Part shown: piece by piece, positions 1 to 7,997 of the stretch
How positions within the stretch are numbered: the first letter of the stretch is position 1
Layout: the number at the start of each line of letters is the position of its first letter
Source: an uncultured Anaerotruncus sp.
GTDB lineage: Bacteria > Bacillota > Clostridia > Oscillospirales > Ruminococcaceae
Length of the DNA stretch: 28,213 bases
Assembly (NCBI RefSeq): GCF_902490045.1
Contig: NZ_CABUCJ010000023.1
Location: forward strand, 1-28,213
Reading direction: 5' to 3'
Program-made: the position numbers and the translations under genes
The notes under the pieces: generated by a model
Databases searched by the model: none
Told to the model about the DNA's origin: nothing
Seen by the model: only the letters and a program-made list of their open reading frames with translations

Positions 1-1248
1 AATGCGGCCGTCCGTGTCGACGAGCACCGCCACGACGTTCGAGTCCGCCTGCGCGAGGCCGTCCTCTTCGCCCGCGTCCTTCGAGCTGTCCACCGAGTTG
101 ATCACCGCCAGACCGGTCAGAAGCCCGCCCTCTTCCAGGGAGGCGGCGCCTGCGTTGTCGGCGGCCTTCCGGAGAATGACGTTGAAGTCGCCGATGCCGA
201 TCGTCACCGAGGCTGCCAGCTCCGCGTCCGTCGGGGAGCCGTGGTCGTTCACCGCCAGCCCCGAAAGCTCCGCCGGGGTCTTGCCCAGCGCGTACTGCGC
301 GTAGTTTTCCGCCTGCTGGTACCACTCGAGCCCGATCCCCGAGGCCCCCTTCATCCCGTAGGCCTCTTTGAGCTCGTTCTTCGTCAACGGCGCGGCCGTC
401 AGATCGCTCGTGATCTTTCCGGTCCTATCGAAGTTCACATTGCTCTGCGAGCCGTCGAGAATGCAGCTCGTGATCCGGCCGTCCGGTCCGAACGTCGCCG
501 CCGTGTACATCGAATATGCCTGCGCGAGGCCGTCCTCCTCGCCCGCGTCGGTGGATTTGGACATGTTCGTCTCAATCCCCAGCCCGAGCTTGTCGCCCGC
601 CTTCGCGCCCATCGGCCTAGCGTTCTCGACCGCCTTTCCGACCGTCTCGAGCCAGCCGCCGACCGACATCGTCACCGACGACGCGAGCTCCGCGTCGCCC
701 GCATGCCCGTCCTCCGTCACCGCGACGCCGCGGATTTCATCGAGCGTCTTCCCGGTCACGTAGGAGGCCAGCGCGTTCGCCTGCTCGTACCACTCCTTAC
801 CGATGCCCGAGGCCGCCTTCATGCCGTAGTCCTCTTTGAGCTCCTGCTTGGTCCGAAACATCGTATCCGTCCCGGCGAGCAGCTTCCCTTCCTTTGAGAA
901 GGGGATCTTCGCCTGCACCCCGTCGATCTTGCAGTCGACGATGCGGCCGTCCGCGTCGACGAGCACCGCCACGACGTTCGAGTCCGCCTGCGCGAGGCCG
1001 TCCTCGTCGCCCGCGTCCTTCGAGCTGTCCACCGAGTTGATCACCGCCAGACCGGTCGAAAGCTCAGCGCCCGCCGGGACCTGCACCGGATTCTCCGGCG
1101 CGGGGTTCTCCTGCGGCTGCTGCGGTTCACTTCCGGATGAAGCCTGCGGACCGAAGGGGGAATACCCTTTGGGCAGGTTGGAGCTGCATCCCGCCAGCAG
1201 CGAGGCTGTCAAAGCGAGAGCCAGCGCCGTCGCAAAAAATCGTTTCAT
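1..1248 (-). CDS. Repeat lipoprotein, divergent FMN-binding-domain-like (3' part beyond window)
   Basis: The frame is open from the ATG at 1248 to the window edge, 416 residues with no stop, so the C-terminus is missing. GGAGG lies 5-12 bases upstream. The N-terminus is a lipoprotein signal with lipobox LLAGC (Cys21), followed by a Pro/Gln/Glu-rich linker. Then come at least two full repeats of about 145 residues and the start of a third. Each has a DGLAQA segment, a short DGRI strand, an (E/D)YGMK..SGIG..WY segment, a GKT helix and a DAELA(S/A)SVT end. The arrangement resembles the FMN_bind domain (PF04205), whose SGAT threonine can carry flavin. Here the equivalent site reads SSVT or ASVT, so flavinylation is uncertain. 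Its position behind ndh2 and the prenyl synthase suggests a surface electron carrier like Listeria PplA. That is inference, and it could also be a ligand-binding lipoprotein of unknown role. Confidence 0.75.
   Translation of the reverse strand, partial: MKRFFATALALALTASLLAGCSSNLPKGYSPFGPQASSGSEPQQPQENPAPENPVQVPAGAELSTGLAVINSVDSSKDAGDEDGLAQADSNVVAVLVDADGRIVDCKIDGVQAKIPFSKEGKLLAGTDTMFRTKQELKEDYGMKAASGIGKEWYEQANALASYVTGKTLDEIRGVAVTEDGHAGDAELASSVTMSVGGWLETVGKAVENARPMGAKAGDKLGLGIETNMSKSTDAGEEDGLAQAYSMYTAATFGPDGRITSCILDGSQSNVNFDRTGKITSDLTAAPLTKNELKEAYGMKGASGIGLEWYQQAENYAQYALGKTPAELSGLAVNDHGSPTDAELAASVTIGIGDFNVILRKAADNAGAASLEEGGLLTGLAVINSVDSSKDAGEEDGLAQADSNVVAVLVDTDGRI
2..118. repeat. Direct repeat copy 1 inside the repeat lipoprotein gene
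   Basis: Positions 2-118 match 941-1057 in the same orientation with two mismatches by hand count (t15/c954 and t67/g1006), giving 115 of 117 identical. The segment encodes the start of repeats 1 and 3 of the lipoprotein. The intervening repeat 2 is clearly diverged. Confidence 0.9.
941..1057. repeat. Direct repeat copy 2 inside the repeat lipoprotein gene
   Basis: Partner of 2-118, offset 939 bases (313 codons), so the reading frame is kept. The near identity of alternate repeats indicates recent duplication or gene conversion. Confidence 0.9.
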
Positions 1249-1268
1249 ATCGGTTCCTCCTTCAATCG

Positions 1269-2285
1269 TCACCGGCCGGACTTTGCCGCCGGCTGTAGCT
1301 TGAGGCCGTAAAATGCCCTGTCCAAGATCTCCGTGAGCCGCCGCCGCTTCTCCTCGGGAGCGCCGAGCTCCCCGAGCAGCCTGGCCGCACGGTCGTAATA
1401 GCGTTTGGAAAGCCGGCGCGCGTCGTCCAGCCCGCCGCTCGCGCGGACCCGTTCGTCCACCTCGGCGCGCGCGAGTTTCCCTCTCCGCGCGCGCTCGAGA
1501 AAGGCGGGGTCCTGCTCGAACGCCCGGATGAGCGGCAGTGTGACGACTCCCTGCTCATAATCCGACCGCACCGGCTTTTTGGCGGTCGCCTCGTCCGATT
1601 CAAAATCGATGCAGTCGTCGGTGAGCTGGAAGATCATGCCGACCTGCCGTCCGAGCCGCGCGTACCGCCGGATGAGCCGCTCCTCCTCTGTAAAGAAGAG
1701 CGCGCCCGCGTAGAACGCCGCCTCGAAGAGGGCGGCCGTCTTTCCCCCGATGATCTTGAGGTAGCGGTAGGCGGTCAGCTCGAGGTTGCCGTTGTTGAGG
1801 TGCTGTCCCAGCTCCCCGAGGCAGATGCGCCCCACATAGTCGGGCAGCCGCAGTTTCAGATAGCGTTCCCGGTCGCCCACCTGCGCCGCGAGGCGGAGGG
1901 AGGCGGCGAGCAGGTAGTCTCCGCAGATGACCGCCGTGCGCCTGCCGTACATGCGCTGGAGGGTGGGGATGCCGCGGCGCAGGTCGGCGTCGTCGATGAC
2001 GTCGTCGTGCACGAGCGTCGCAAGGTGCAGCATTTCGACCGCGGCGGCCAGCTCCGCCGCGTCGGCGGGGACGCCGCCGTCCTCCCCCTGCGCGCAGGCG
2101 AGCAGGGCGGCGGCGCGGATCATCTTGCCGCGCGCGCCCGCGAGGTGCGCGGTATAGCGCCGGATCAGCCCCGGCGAGCCGGTGAGGGCCCCGTCGATGC
2201 GTTCCCCCACCGCCTCAAACGCCGCGTCGAATCCGGGATAGCCGGCGGATTCGGGGCGCGCCTGATTTTGTGTCGCGTCAATCAT
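1269..2285 (-). CDS. Long-chain trans-polyprenyl diphosphate synthase (DmkB/HepT/IspB type)
   Basis: This enzyme makes the isoprenoid tail of a respiratory quinone by condensing isopentenyl diphosphate onto an allylic diphosphate. The 338-residue protein has the usual family length. The first Asp-rich motif is DDVID (94-98) in the context HLATLVHDD, the second is DDCID (223-227) after QLT, and GK..R (53-57) precedes them as the diphosphate-binding motif. The context before DDVID, with no bulky aromatic just upstream, suits a long-chain product. The frame is open further upstream to 2351. The start at 2285 is preferred because the protein then begins at the normal place and overlaps the ndh2 stop by 8 bases, implying translational coupling. 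No strong Shine-Dalgarno is visible. It sits in the arsR-ndh2-synthase-lipoprotein operon, as dmkB does near ndh2 in the Listeria locus. Confidence 0.9.
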   Translation of the reverse strand: MIDATQNQARPESAGYPGFDAAFEAVGERIDGALTGSPGLIRRYTAHLAGARGKMIRAAALLACAQGEDGGVPADAAELAAAVEMLHLATLVHDDVIDDADLRRGIPTLQRMYGRRTAVICGDYLLAASLRLAAQVGDRERYLKLRLPDYVGRICLGELGQHLNNGNLELTAYRYLKIIGGKTAALFEAAFYAGALFFTEEERLIRRYARLGRQVGMIFQLTDDCIDFESDEATAKKPVRSDYEQGVVTLPLIRAFEQDPAFLERARRGKLARAEVDERVRASGGLDDARRLSKRYYDRAARLLGELGAPEEKRRRLTEILDRAFYGLKLQPAAKSGR

Positions 2286-4254
2286 TGTAGAGATACCACT
2301 TTCTGACAAACCTGACGTTTTTCCAGTGTTTCTTGAGGGCGGGCATGACATAGTAGTCGAGGCCGATCGTCCTGCCGCCGCCGATGAGCACCGCGATCGC
2401 GGCGAAGATCATCCAGAAGGTATTGAGGTAGAGCCCCGTCGTGGTGACGAACATGAACTGCAGCACGAGCGAAGCCGCGGAGGCCGGGAAGTTGAAGAGG
2501 CCGCCGATCAGCGCGAGGCCGATAAGGATCTCGAGCACCACGATGGTGACCTGCATGAACATCTGCATCCCGTCGCTCGCAAGCACCACGTTGTTCACAA
2601 ACCAGTTGATGAAGGGGATGTCAAGTTTAAATGCATAGTCCGCCAGCGTGGCGTGCGCGAGATCGGTCCCGCTGACGAGGGTCACGTCCATGAAGCCGAG
2701 CAGCCGGTAGCTGAACACCGCCACGCCGCTGGCCACCGCCTCGCCGACCTCGGCGGTCGCGGTGGCGACCGCGTCGACCGCGGCGGTCACGTTGCGCGCG
2801 CCCGCGGCCGAGAGGATTTCGTTAAAGAAGCCGGTCGCGCCGCTGAAGAAGCCGGTGAGCTGCGGGGTCTTCATCCAGCCCTCGACGATCTTCATGACGC
2901 CCTCGAACACCCAGCAGATTCCCAGCCAGACGCGCAGCGGCACGAGCAAAAAGCTCGGGGTGCGGTTGGAGAAATGCCCGCCCACGAAGCTGCGGCAGTT
3001 GCGGATGGTGAAGAACTCGTGCTTGAGGTAGCTGACGACCTTGTTCCAGCCGAGCACCTGCACGAAGTAGACGACGTTGATGAAATGCTTGGTAAACATC
3101 GCGAGGAAGGAGGGCAGGCAGATCATGTGGTTGGGGGTGCCCACCTGGGCCACGCCGTACCGCCCGCCGACCGACACCATGACTCCGTGGAACTTGGGAC
3201 GATAGTCCTCGAGCTCCCCCTGGCCGGTGAGCTGCACCGTCAGGTTGTGGGCGATCGTGTCGGCGCTCTGCTCGCAGTTTTCGACCATCTGCGGGACGGG
3301 ATTTTCCTCCCCCTCGGGGACGTACATGATGTTGTCGCCCGCGATGAACACGTCCTCGTGGTCGATCGCGCGCAGGTATTTGTCGGTGACGACCCGGCCG
3401 CGGCGCGCCGTCTGGAGGGCCTTGGCCGCCTCCGAGACGATGTCGCTCGACTCGATGCCCGCCGTCCAGATGACGGTGCCCGCCTGGTGGCACTCGACGG
3501 CGTCGCCCCGCTTGAGCTCGATGTAGTCCTTGCCGATGCCCGCGACGCCGGTGCCGAGCATGACCTGCACGCCCATCTTGGTGAGCCTGCGCTCCACCTT
3601 GTCGGAGAGCTTTTTCGGCAGGATGGGCACCGTGCGGTCGAGCACGTCGACGTCGAACATCGACACCTCATCCCGGTCGATCTCGAACTTCTCGCAGAGC
3701 AGCGGCACCAGTTCGGCCAGCTCGCCCGCCATCTCGACGCCGGTGAAGCCCGCGCCCACGACGTAGAAGGTCAGCAGCCTGCGGCGCTCGGCCGGGTCGG
3801 TCTCGCGCGCGGCGCGGCGGAAGACGTGGAGCAGGTGCTCGCGCAGGACGACCGCGTCGTCGTAGGACCAGAGGGTATAGGAGATCTCCTCCGCGCCCGG
3901 CACGCCGAAGAAGGTCGGCTTGGAGCCGGTCGCGAGGATGAGATAATCGTAGGGATAGGTACCGACGCGCCCTTCAAGCACCTTGCCGTCAAAATCGATC
4001 GAGGTGACCGTGTCAAGCACCACATGCACGTTGCGCCCCGCGAACACCCGTTCGAGGCTGATCTTGATGCTGTCCTCGTCCACGCGGTGGGCGGCGACCT
4101 CGTGCAGCTCGGTGTACATGGTGTGGAAGGGGTTTTTGTCGATGACGGTGATCTGCACGTCCTCCTGCTTTTTCAGCCGCTTCGCCAGTTTTTTGGCGGT
4201 CAGGACGCCCGCGTAGCCCGCGCCGACAATGACAATGTTTTTCAATGCTTTCAT
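2278..4254 (-). CDS. ndh2: Type II NADH dehydrogenase with C-terminal membrane domain (Ndh2-like)
   Basis: This flavoprotein oxidises NADH and passes electrons to a membrane quinone without pumping protons. The 658 residues include an N-terminal FAD-binding GAGYAG (11-16), the ATGSKP loop near 110, an NADH-binding VVGAGFTGVEMAGEL near 165-180, and the second FAD motif VFIAGDN near 310. Ordinary bacterial NDH-2 is about 400 residues. Here about 230 residues follow, with several hydrophobic segments resembling a DoxX-like membrane domain. A C-terminal membrane extension also marks Ndh2 of the Listeria extracellular electron transfer locus. Start: AGGAG (4255-4260) abuts the ATG at 4254 with almost no spacing, whereas a TTG at 4245 (start MKNIVIVGAG) has 9 bases. 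The true start may be 4245. It lies 41 bases behind arsR and overlaps the prenyl synthase. Confidence 0.93.
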   Translation of the reverse strand: MKALKNIVIVGAGYAGVLTAKKLAKRLKKQEDVQITVIDKNPFHTMYTELHEVAAHRVDEDSIKISLERVFAGRNVHVVLDTVTSIDFDGKVLEGRVGTYPYDYLILATGSKPTFFGVPGAEEISYTLWSYDDAVVLREHLLHVFRRAARETDPAERRRLLTFYVVGAGFTGVEMAGELAELVPLLCEKFEIDRDEVSMFDVDVLDRTVPILPKKLSDKVERRLTKMGVQVMLGTGVAGIGKDYIELKRGDAVECHQAGTVIWTAGIESSDIVSEAAKALQTARRGRVVTDKYLRAIDHEDVFIAGDNIMYVPEGEENPVPQMVENCEQSADTIAHNLTVQLTGQGELEDYRPKFHGVMVSVGGRYGVAQVGTPNHMICLPSFLAMFTKHFINVVYFVQVLGWNKVVSYLKHEFFTIRNCRSFVGGHFSNRTPSFLLVPLRVWLGICWVFEGVMKIVEGWMKTPQLTGFFSGATGFFNEILSAAGARNVTAAVDAVATATAEVGEAVASGVAVFSYRLLGFMDVTLVSGTDLAHATLADYAFKLDIPFINWFVNNVVLASDGMQMFMQVTIVVLEILIGLALIGGLFNFPASAASLVLQFMFVTTTGLYLNTFWMIFAAIAVLIGGGRTIGLDYYVMPALKKHWKNVRFVRKWYLYND

Positions 4255-4295
4255 CTCCTAAATGTGAACTCCGCCAGCTCGCGCCCGGCGTGGAA

Positions 4296-4625
4296 TCAAT
4301 TGCGTTCGTTCGCTTCGCCGTCCGGGGGCATCCCCGCCGCGGCTTTCAGCAGGAAGATCTCCTCAACCGCCTCGACCAGCCGGATCGCCCGCCGGTCGAC
4401 GATCTTGTAGACCATGCTCTGCCCCTGTTTGTCGCACTCAACGATCCGGTTGGCCCGCAGCAGCGTCAGGTGCTGGGAGAGCGCCGACTGGGTGATCCCC
4501 CTGAGGCGCTTGTGCAGCTGCCCGACGTTCATGGGGCCGGTCATCAAATGGCAGAGGATGACCATGCGGTTTTCGTTCGCCAGCAGCGCGCAGAGCGCCG
4601 CCGCGTCCTTCGCTGGATTCGCCAT
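4296..4625 (-). CDS. ArsR-family winged-helix repressor
   Basis: A 109-residue ArsR/SmtB protein. LANENRMVILCHLM (15-28) is the family's second helix, and QSALSQHLTLLR is the recognition helix followed by the beta-wing (GQSMVYKI). The sequence is closest in style to BigR/SqrR/YgaV sulfide or persulfide sensors, which carry a Cys in the ILC position. That Cys is present (Cys25), together with Cys12 and a third Cys near 64, but I see no Cys in the C-terminal helix where those sensors place their partner. The CxC metal motif of ArsR/CadC is absent. It is the first gene of the leftward operon and faces ubiD. An inverted repeat overlaps its own promoter, so it probably autoregulates and may control both arms. 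The inducer is unknown; a redox or thiol signal is plausible. Confidence 0.9.
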   Translation of the reverse strand: MANPAKDAAALCALLANENRMVILCHLMTGPMNVGQLHKRLRGITQSALSQHLTLLRANRIVECDKQGQSMVYKIVDRRAIRLVEAVEEIFLLKAAAGMPPDGEANERN

Positions 4626-4651
4626 TGATTCCCCCCCGTTTTTCGTGTATA

Positions 4652-4688
4652 ATATTAAGGAAATTAGTAATTAAGCAATTTCTAATAT
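4652..4688. promoter_or_regulatory. Probable ArsR operator (imperfect inverted repeat)
   Basis: ATATTAAGGAAATT (4652-4665) is the reverse complement of AATTTCTAATAT (4677-4688) apart from two extra bases, with an 11-base spacer. The right arm overlaps the leftward -10 box, and the rest covers the expected transcription start of arsR. AT-rich imperfect palindromes are typical ArsR operators. Assignment to this ArsR is inference from position. Confidence 0.65.
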
Positions 4689-4712
4689 AATTATATCTTT
4701 GGCACTTGTCAA
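4684..4712 (-). promoter_or_regulatory. Sigma-A promoter of the arsR-ndh2 operon
   Basis: On the minus strand, TTGACA (4712-4707) is followed by exactly 17 bases and TATATT (4689-4684). It reads into arsR, whose start lies about 60 bases downstream. The -35 is a perfect consensus. Confidence 0.8.
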
Positions 4713-4822
4713 GTATTTATCAATGGTTTTTTGCCATTTTATATAATGTGTCCAACTTCCCCGCCATCTATTTAACAAATTGTTCGATATCCGTTTTTTC
4801 CTTGGAAAGGAGGCGCTCCGGA
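4713..4822 (+). promoter_or_regulatory. Upstream region of the ubiD operon
   Basis: AT-rich leader of the rightward operon. A TATAAT at 4742-4747 is the best -10 candidate, but its -35 is weak (TTATCA at 4717-4722 with a 19-base spacer). This fits a promoter that needs activation or is intrinsically poor. AAAGGAGG at 4806-4813 is the ribosome binding site, 9 bases before the TTG start. Confidence 0.4.
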
Positions 4823-6523
4823 TTGGCCTACCGGGACTTGCAGGCATTCCTCGCCGCGTGTGAAGCGCGCGGCGAGCTCATGCGGATTTCCGCGCCCGTC
4901 TCCCCCATCCTTGAGATCACCGAAATCGCCGACCGCGTCATGAAGCGGGGCGGGCCGGCGCTCCTCTTTGAGCGGGTCGAGGGCTCCGACTTCCCCCTGC
5001 TCATCAACGCGATGGGCTCCGACGAACGCATGGCGCTCGCGCTGGGAGCCGAAAGCCTCGACGAGATCGGCGGCGACGTGGCCCGCTACCTCGATTTTGA
5101 AAACTACACCTCCATCAAACGTCTCGCCGCCTTCGCGCCGCGGCTGCTGCGCCTCGCCGCCTGCTTCCCCCGCCGGCGCCGCCTGCGCCTCTCCCGCCCG
5201 CCCTGCCAGCAGGTGATCGAGCGGGATCCCGATCTCTCGGCGCTGCCGGTGCTCCACTGCTGGCCGCAGGACGGCGGCCGTTTCTTCACCCTGCCGCTCG
5301 TCTTTACCAAGCTGCCCGGCGCGAAAACGCAGAACTGCGGCATGTACCGGATGCAGGTGCTCGATAAGACCTCCACCGCCATGCACTGGCAGAAGCACAA
5401 GGACGGCTCTGCCATCTATGAGGCGTGGCGGGCGCGCGGTGGGAAAATGCCCGTCGCGGTCGCGCTCGGCTGCGGCCCCGCGGTCACCTACGCCGCGACC
5501 GCGCCGCTGCCGCCCGGGCTCGACGAGCTGCTGCTCGCGGGCTTCCTGCGCAGGAGGCCCGTCGCGCTGGCAAAATGCGTCACCAGCGACCTGTGGGTGC
5601 CGCAGGACGCGCAGTTCGTGCTTGAGGGGTATGTCGACACCGGGGAGCCCCCCGTGTGGGAGGGCCCGTTCGGCGACCACACCGGCTACTACTCGCTGGC
5701 CGACTGGTACCCGCGCTTCCACGTCACCTGCGTCACCCGACGCAGGAAGCCCGTCTACCCGGCGACCGTCGTGGGCAGGCCCCCGATGGAGGACTGCTAT
5801 CTGGCAAAGGCCACCGAGCGGATCTTCCTGCCCGTGCTGAGGCTTCAGATTCCCCAGCTGCGCGACCTTTGCCTCCCCTTCGAGGGGGTGTTCCACAACT
5901 GCGCGGTCGTCTCGGTGAAAAACGACTTTCCCGGCGCGGCGCGCACCGTCATGAACGCGATGTGGGGCATGGGCCAGATGCGCTACACCAAGCTGATCGT
6001 CGCGGTGGACGCGGCGACAGACCCGGCCGAAACCGGCGCGGTGCTCGCGGCGGTGCTCCGGAACGCCGACCCCGCGGCGGACTACGTCCTCTCGGACGGA
6101 CCGCTCGACGCGCTCGACCACTCATCAGACCGCGCCCTCTACGGCACGCGGCTGGGCATCGACGCCACGGCGAAGCCGGGCGTCCCGCCCCGGACGGGGC
6201 GCTTCGCCCTCCTGCCGGTCAAGAAACGCGCGCCGGGGGAGGGCCGGGAGGCCGCGCTGGCCGCGCTTGAATCGGAGGACGTCTCGTTCGCCGTCGCGCT
6301 CGACGACACGGTGGACCTCGCCGACCGCCAGGAGGTGCTCTGGCGGGTCTTCAACAACATCGACGCGGGGCGCGACCTCGTGGTGAAGAATGGAAAAATC
6401 GCGCTCGACGCGACAAAAAAGCTGCCGGAGGAGGGCCTCACCCGCCCCTGGCCGGACGACATCACCATGTCGCCGGAAACGGCCGCGCGGGTGGACGCGC
6501 GGTGGAAAGAATACGGATTCTGA
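4823..6523 (+). CDS. UbiD-family prenyl-FMN-dependent decarboxylase (MqnL-like)
   Basis: UbiD enzymes reversibly decarboxylate aromatic or unsaturated acids using prenylated FMN supplied by UbiX. The 566-residue product has family hallmarks, among them EGPFGDHTGYY near the middle and the following HVTCVTRRRKPVYPATVVGRP-type strand, then PPMEDCYLAKATER and NDFPGAARTVMNA. The TTG at 4823 was chosen because AAAGGAGG precedes it by 9 bases and the protein then starts at the usual MAYRDLQAFL position. An upstream ATG at 4706 would add 39 unrelated residues encoded in the promoter region. In futalosine-type menaquinone synthesis a UbiD (MqnL) removes the carboxyl of prenylated 1,4-dihydroxy-6-naphthoate. 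Adjacent ubiA and ubiX support a quinone role here. 4-Hydroxybenzoate-type chemistry is the alternative. Confidence 0.92.
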   Translation: MAYRDLQAFLAACEARGELMRISAPVSPILEITEIADRVMKRGGPALLFERVEGSDFPLLINAMGSDERMALALGAESLDEIGGDVARYLDFENYTSIKRLAAFAPRLLRLAACFPRRRRLRLSRPPCQQVIERDPDLSALPVLHCWPQDGGRFFTLPLVFTKLPGAKTQNCGMYRMQVLDKTSTAMHWQKHKDGSAIYEAWRARGGKMPVAVALGCGPAVTYAATAPLPPGLDELLLAGFLRRRPVALAKCVTSDLWVPQDAQFVLEGYVDTGEPPVWEGPFGDHTGYYSLADWYPRFHVTCVTRRRKPVYPATVVGRPPMEDCYLAKATERIFLPVLRLQIPQLRDLCLPFEGVFHNCAVVSVKNDFPGAARTVMNAMWGMGQMRYTKLIVAVDAATDPAETGAVLAAVLRNADPAADYVLSDGPLDALDHSSDRALYGTRLGIDATAKPGVPPRTGRFALLPVKKRAPGEGREAALAALESEDVSFAVALDDTVDLADRQEVLWRVFNNIDAGRDLVVKNGKIALDATKKLPEEGLTRPWPDDITMSPETAARVDARWKEYGF

Positions 6524-6541
6524 CGTGGAGGCGCCTATTTG

Positions 6542-7414
6542 ATGGAACTCGCTCATAAACTGATCCGAAAGCTGCGCGCCTACGGGACGCTCGTAATGTT
6601 CAGCCACACGATCTTTTCCCTCTCGTTCGGCGCTGTCGCCTTCCTCGCCGCGTCCAACGGCAGGCCCCGCCTCTGGACGGCGGCATGGGCCGCGCTCGCC
6701 TTCCTGTCGGCGCGCACGGGGGCCAACGCCCTCAACCGCGCGGTCGACGCGAAGATCGACGCGAAAAATCCCCGCACCGCCGGGCGGCAGATCCCACGCG
6801 GGGAGATCTCCGTGCGCGAGACGGTCGCGCTCTCGCTTTTCTGCTTCGCGCTGCTCGTCGTGAGCGCCGCGATGCTGAATCCCCTCTGCCTGATCCTCTC
6901 CCCCCTCGCCCTCCTCATGATGGCCTCCTACTCCTACACCAAGCGGTTCACCTGGCTCTGCCACCTCTTTCTCGGCGCGACCTGCGGCATCGCGCCGGTC
7001 GGCGCGTGGCTCGCGGTGACGGGGCGGTTTTCCCTGCCGCCGCTACTGCTCGGCGCGGCCAACTGCCTGTGGACCGCCGGATTCGACGTCATCTACGGCT
7101 GCCAGGATTACGACTTCGACCGGCAGAACGGCCTTCATTCGATCCCCGTGCGGTTCGGTGTGGCGGGCGCGCTGCGCATCAGCACGGCGTTTCACATCGC
7201 GGCGCTCGGCTGCCTCGCGGCCTTCCTCCTGCTGGAGCCGCACATGGGGCCCCTCTTCGGCGCGGGGCTGCTCGCCGCCGCCGGCCTCATGGCGGTGCAG
7301 CACACGATGGTCACCCCCCAGCGTCTTGAGGGGGTCAACACCGCCTCCTACAGCATAAGCCAACTCACCAGCCTCGTACTGCTGGTTTTCGGCATCCTCG
7401 ACATCTGCCTCTGA
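6542..7414 (+). CDS. UbiA-family aromatic prenyltransferase (MqnP/DmkA-like)
   Basis: An integral membrane enzyme that attaches the polyprenyl tail to an aromatic acid ring. The 290 residues contain NALNRAVDAKID (NxxxDxxxD at 65, 69, 73) and a second Asp motif, DYDFD (189-193, within a longer DVIYGCQDYDFD segment). These are the two Mg-diphosphate sites of the superfamily. About eight or nine hydrophobic helices fit the UbiA fold. The RTGANALNR and KNPRTAGRQIPRG context resembles the UbiA/MqnP branch more than MenA. GGAGG at 6527-6531 serves either the ATG at 6542 (10 bases) or a TTG at 6539 (7 bases), which differ by one residue. It lies 18 bases behind ubiD and 13 before ubiX. The tail is probably supplied by the synthase at 1269-2285. 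Confidence 0.92.
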   Translation: MELAHKLIRKLRAYGTLVMFSHTIFSLSFGAVAFLAASNGRPRLWTAAWAALAFLSARTGANALNRAVDAKIDAKNPRTAGRQIPRGEISVRETVALSLFCFALLVVSAAMLNPLCLILSPLALLMMASYSYTKRFTWLCHLFLGATCGIAPVGAWLAVTGRFSLPPLLLGAANCLWTAGFDVIYGCQDYDFDRQNGLHSIPVRFGVAGALRISTAFHIAALGCLAAFLLLEPHMGPLFGAGLLAAAGLMAVQHTMVTPQRLEGVNTASYSISQLTSLVLLVFGILDICL

Positions 7415-7427
7415 AAGAAGGAGTCCT

Positions 7428-7997
7428 ATGGAAACCTACATCATCGGGATCACCGGCGCGAGCGGGAGCGCCTACGCGCTGCGCATCTCGGACGCCCTGC
7501 TGGAAAGCGGCGCGGCCCTGCGGGTCGTCGCGACCGACACCGGCCGCCGGGTGCTGGAATACGAGACGGGCGTCTCCCTCGAACGCTGGGCCGGGGAACG
7601 CCCCAACGCCGCGCTCGAGGACAACGCCGACCTCTTCTCCCCGCTCGCGAGCGGCTCGCGGCAGTTCGCAGGGATGGTGGTCGCGCCCTGCTCGATGTCG
7701 ACGCTCGGCAGGCTCGCCTGCGGCGTCACGACCGACCTGCTCACCCGGGCGGCGGACGTCATGCTCAAGCAGAGGAGGCCCCTCCTGCTGGTGCCGCGCG
7801 AAACGCCGCTCACCTCGATCCACCTGCAGAACATGCTGACGCTCAGCCAGTGCGGCGCGACGATCCTGCCCGCGATGCCCGCGTTTTACCACCATCCCCG
7901 GACGGCCGACGACCTCGTCTCCTTCGTGGCGGGCCGGGCGCTCGACTGCCTGGGCGTCGAAAACCATCTTTATCAGCGTTGGAGGGAAGAACCATGA
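7428..7997 (+). CDS. ubiX: UbiX-family flavin prenyltransferase
   Basis: UbiX joins a dimethylallyl group to reduced FMN, making the prenyl-FMN cofactor of UbiD. The 189-residue protein is typical in length. It starts with METYIIGITGASGS (FMN phosphate loop), has APCSMSTLGRLACG in the middle, the conserved RETPLT and the C-terminal PAMPAFYHHP. The ATG at 7428 has AAGAAGGAG just upstream. Its stop overlaps the start of the lipoprotein gene by 4 bases (ATGA), which ties the ABC importer to the same translational unit. In this operon it presumably activates the UbiD two genes upstream. Confidence 0.96.
   Translation: METYIIGITGASGSAYALRISDALLESGAALRVVATDTGRRVLEYETGVSLERWAGERPNAALEDNADLFSPLASGSRQFAGMVVAPCSMSTLGRLACGVTTDLLTRAADVMLKQRRPLLLVPRETPLTSIHLQNMLTLSQCGATILPAMPAFYHHPRTADDLVSFVAGRALDCLGVENHLYQRWREEP

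Noticed and set aside
2326..4410. Long plus-strand open frame (694 codons) opposite ndh2
   Set aside because: It mirrors the codon pattern of ndh2 on the other strand, is rich in His, Asp, Arg and Glu with no domain, and has no ribosome site. It is a GC-rich shadow.
4772..6121. Long minus-strand open frame (449 codons) opposite ubiD
   Set aside because: Arg/Val/Gly-rich with no recognisable motif. The plus strand encodes a full UbiD.
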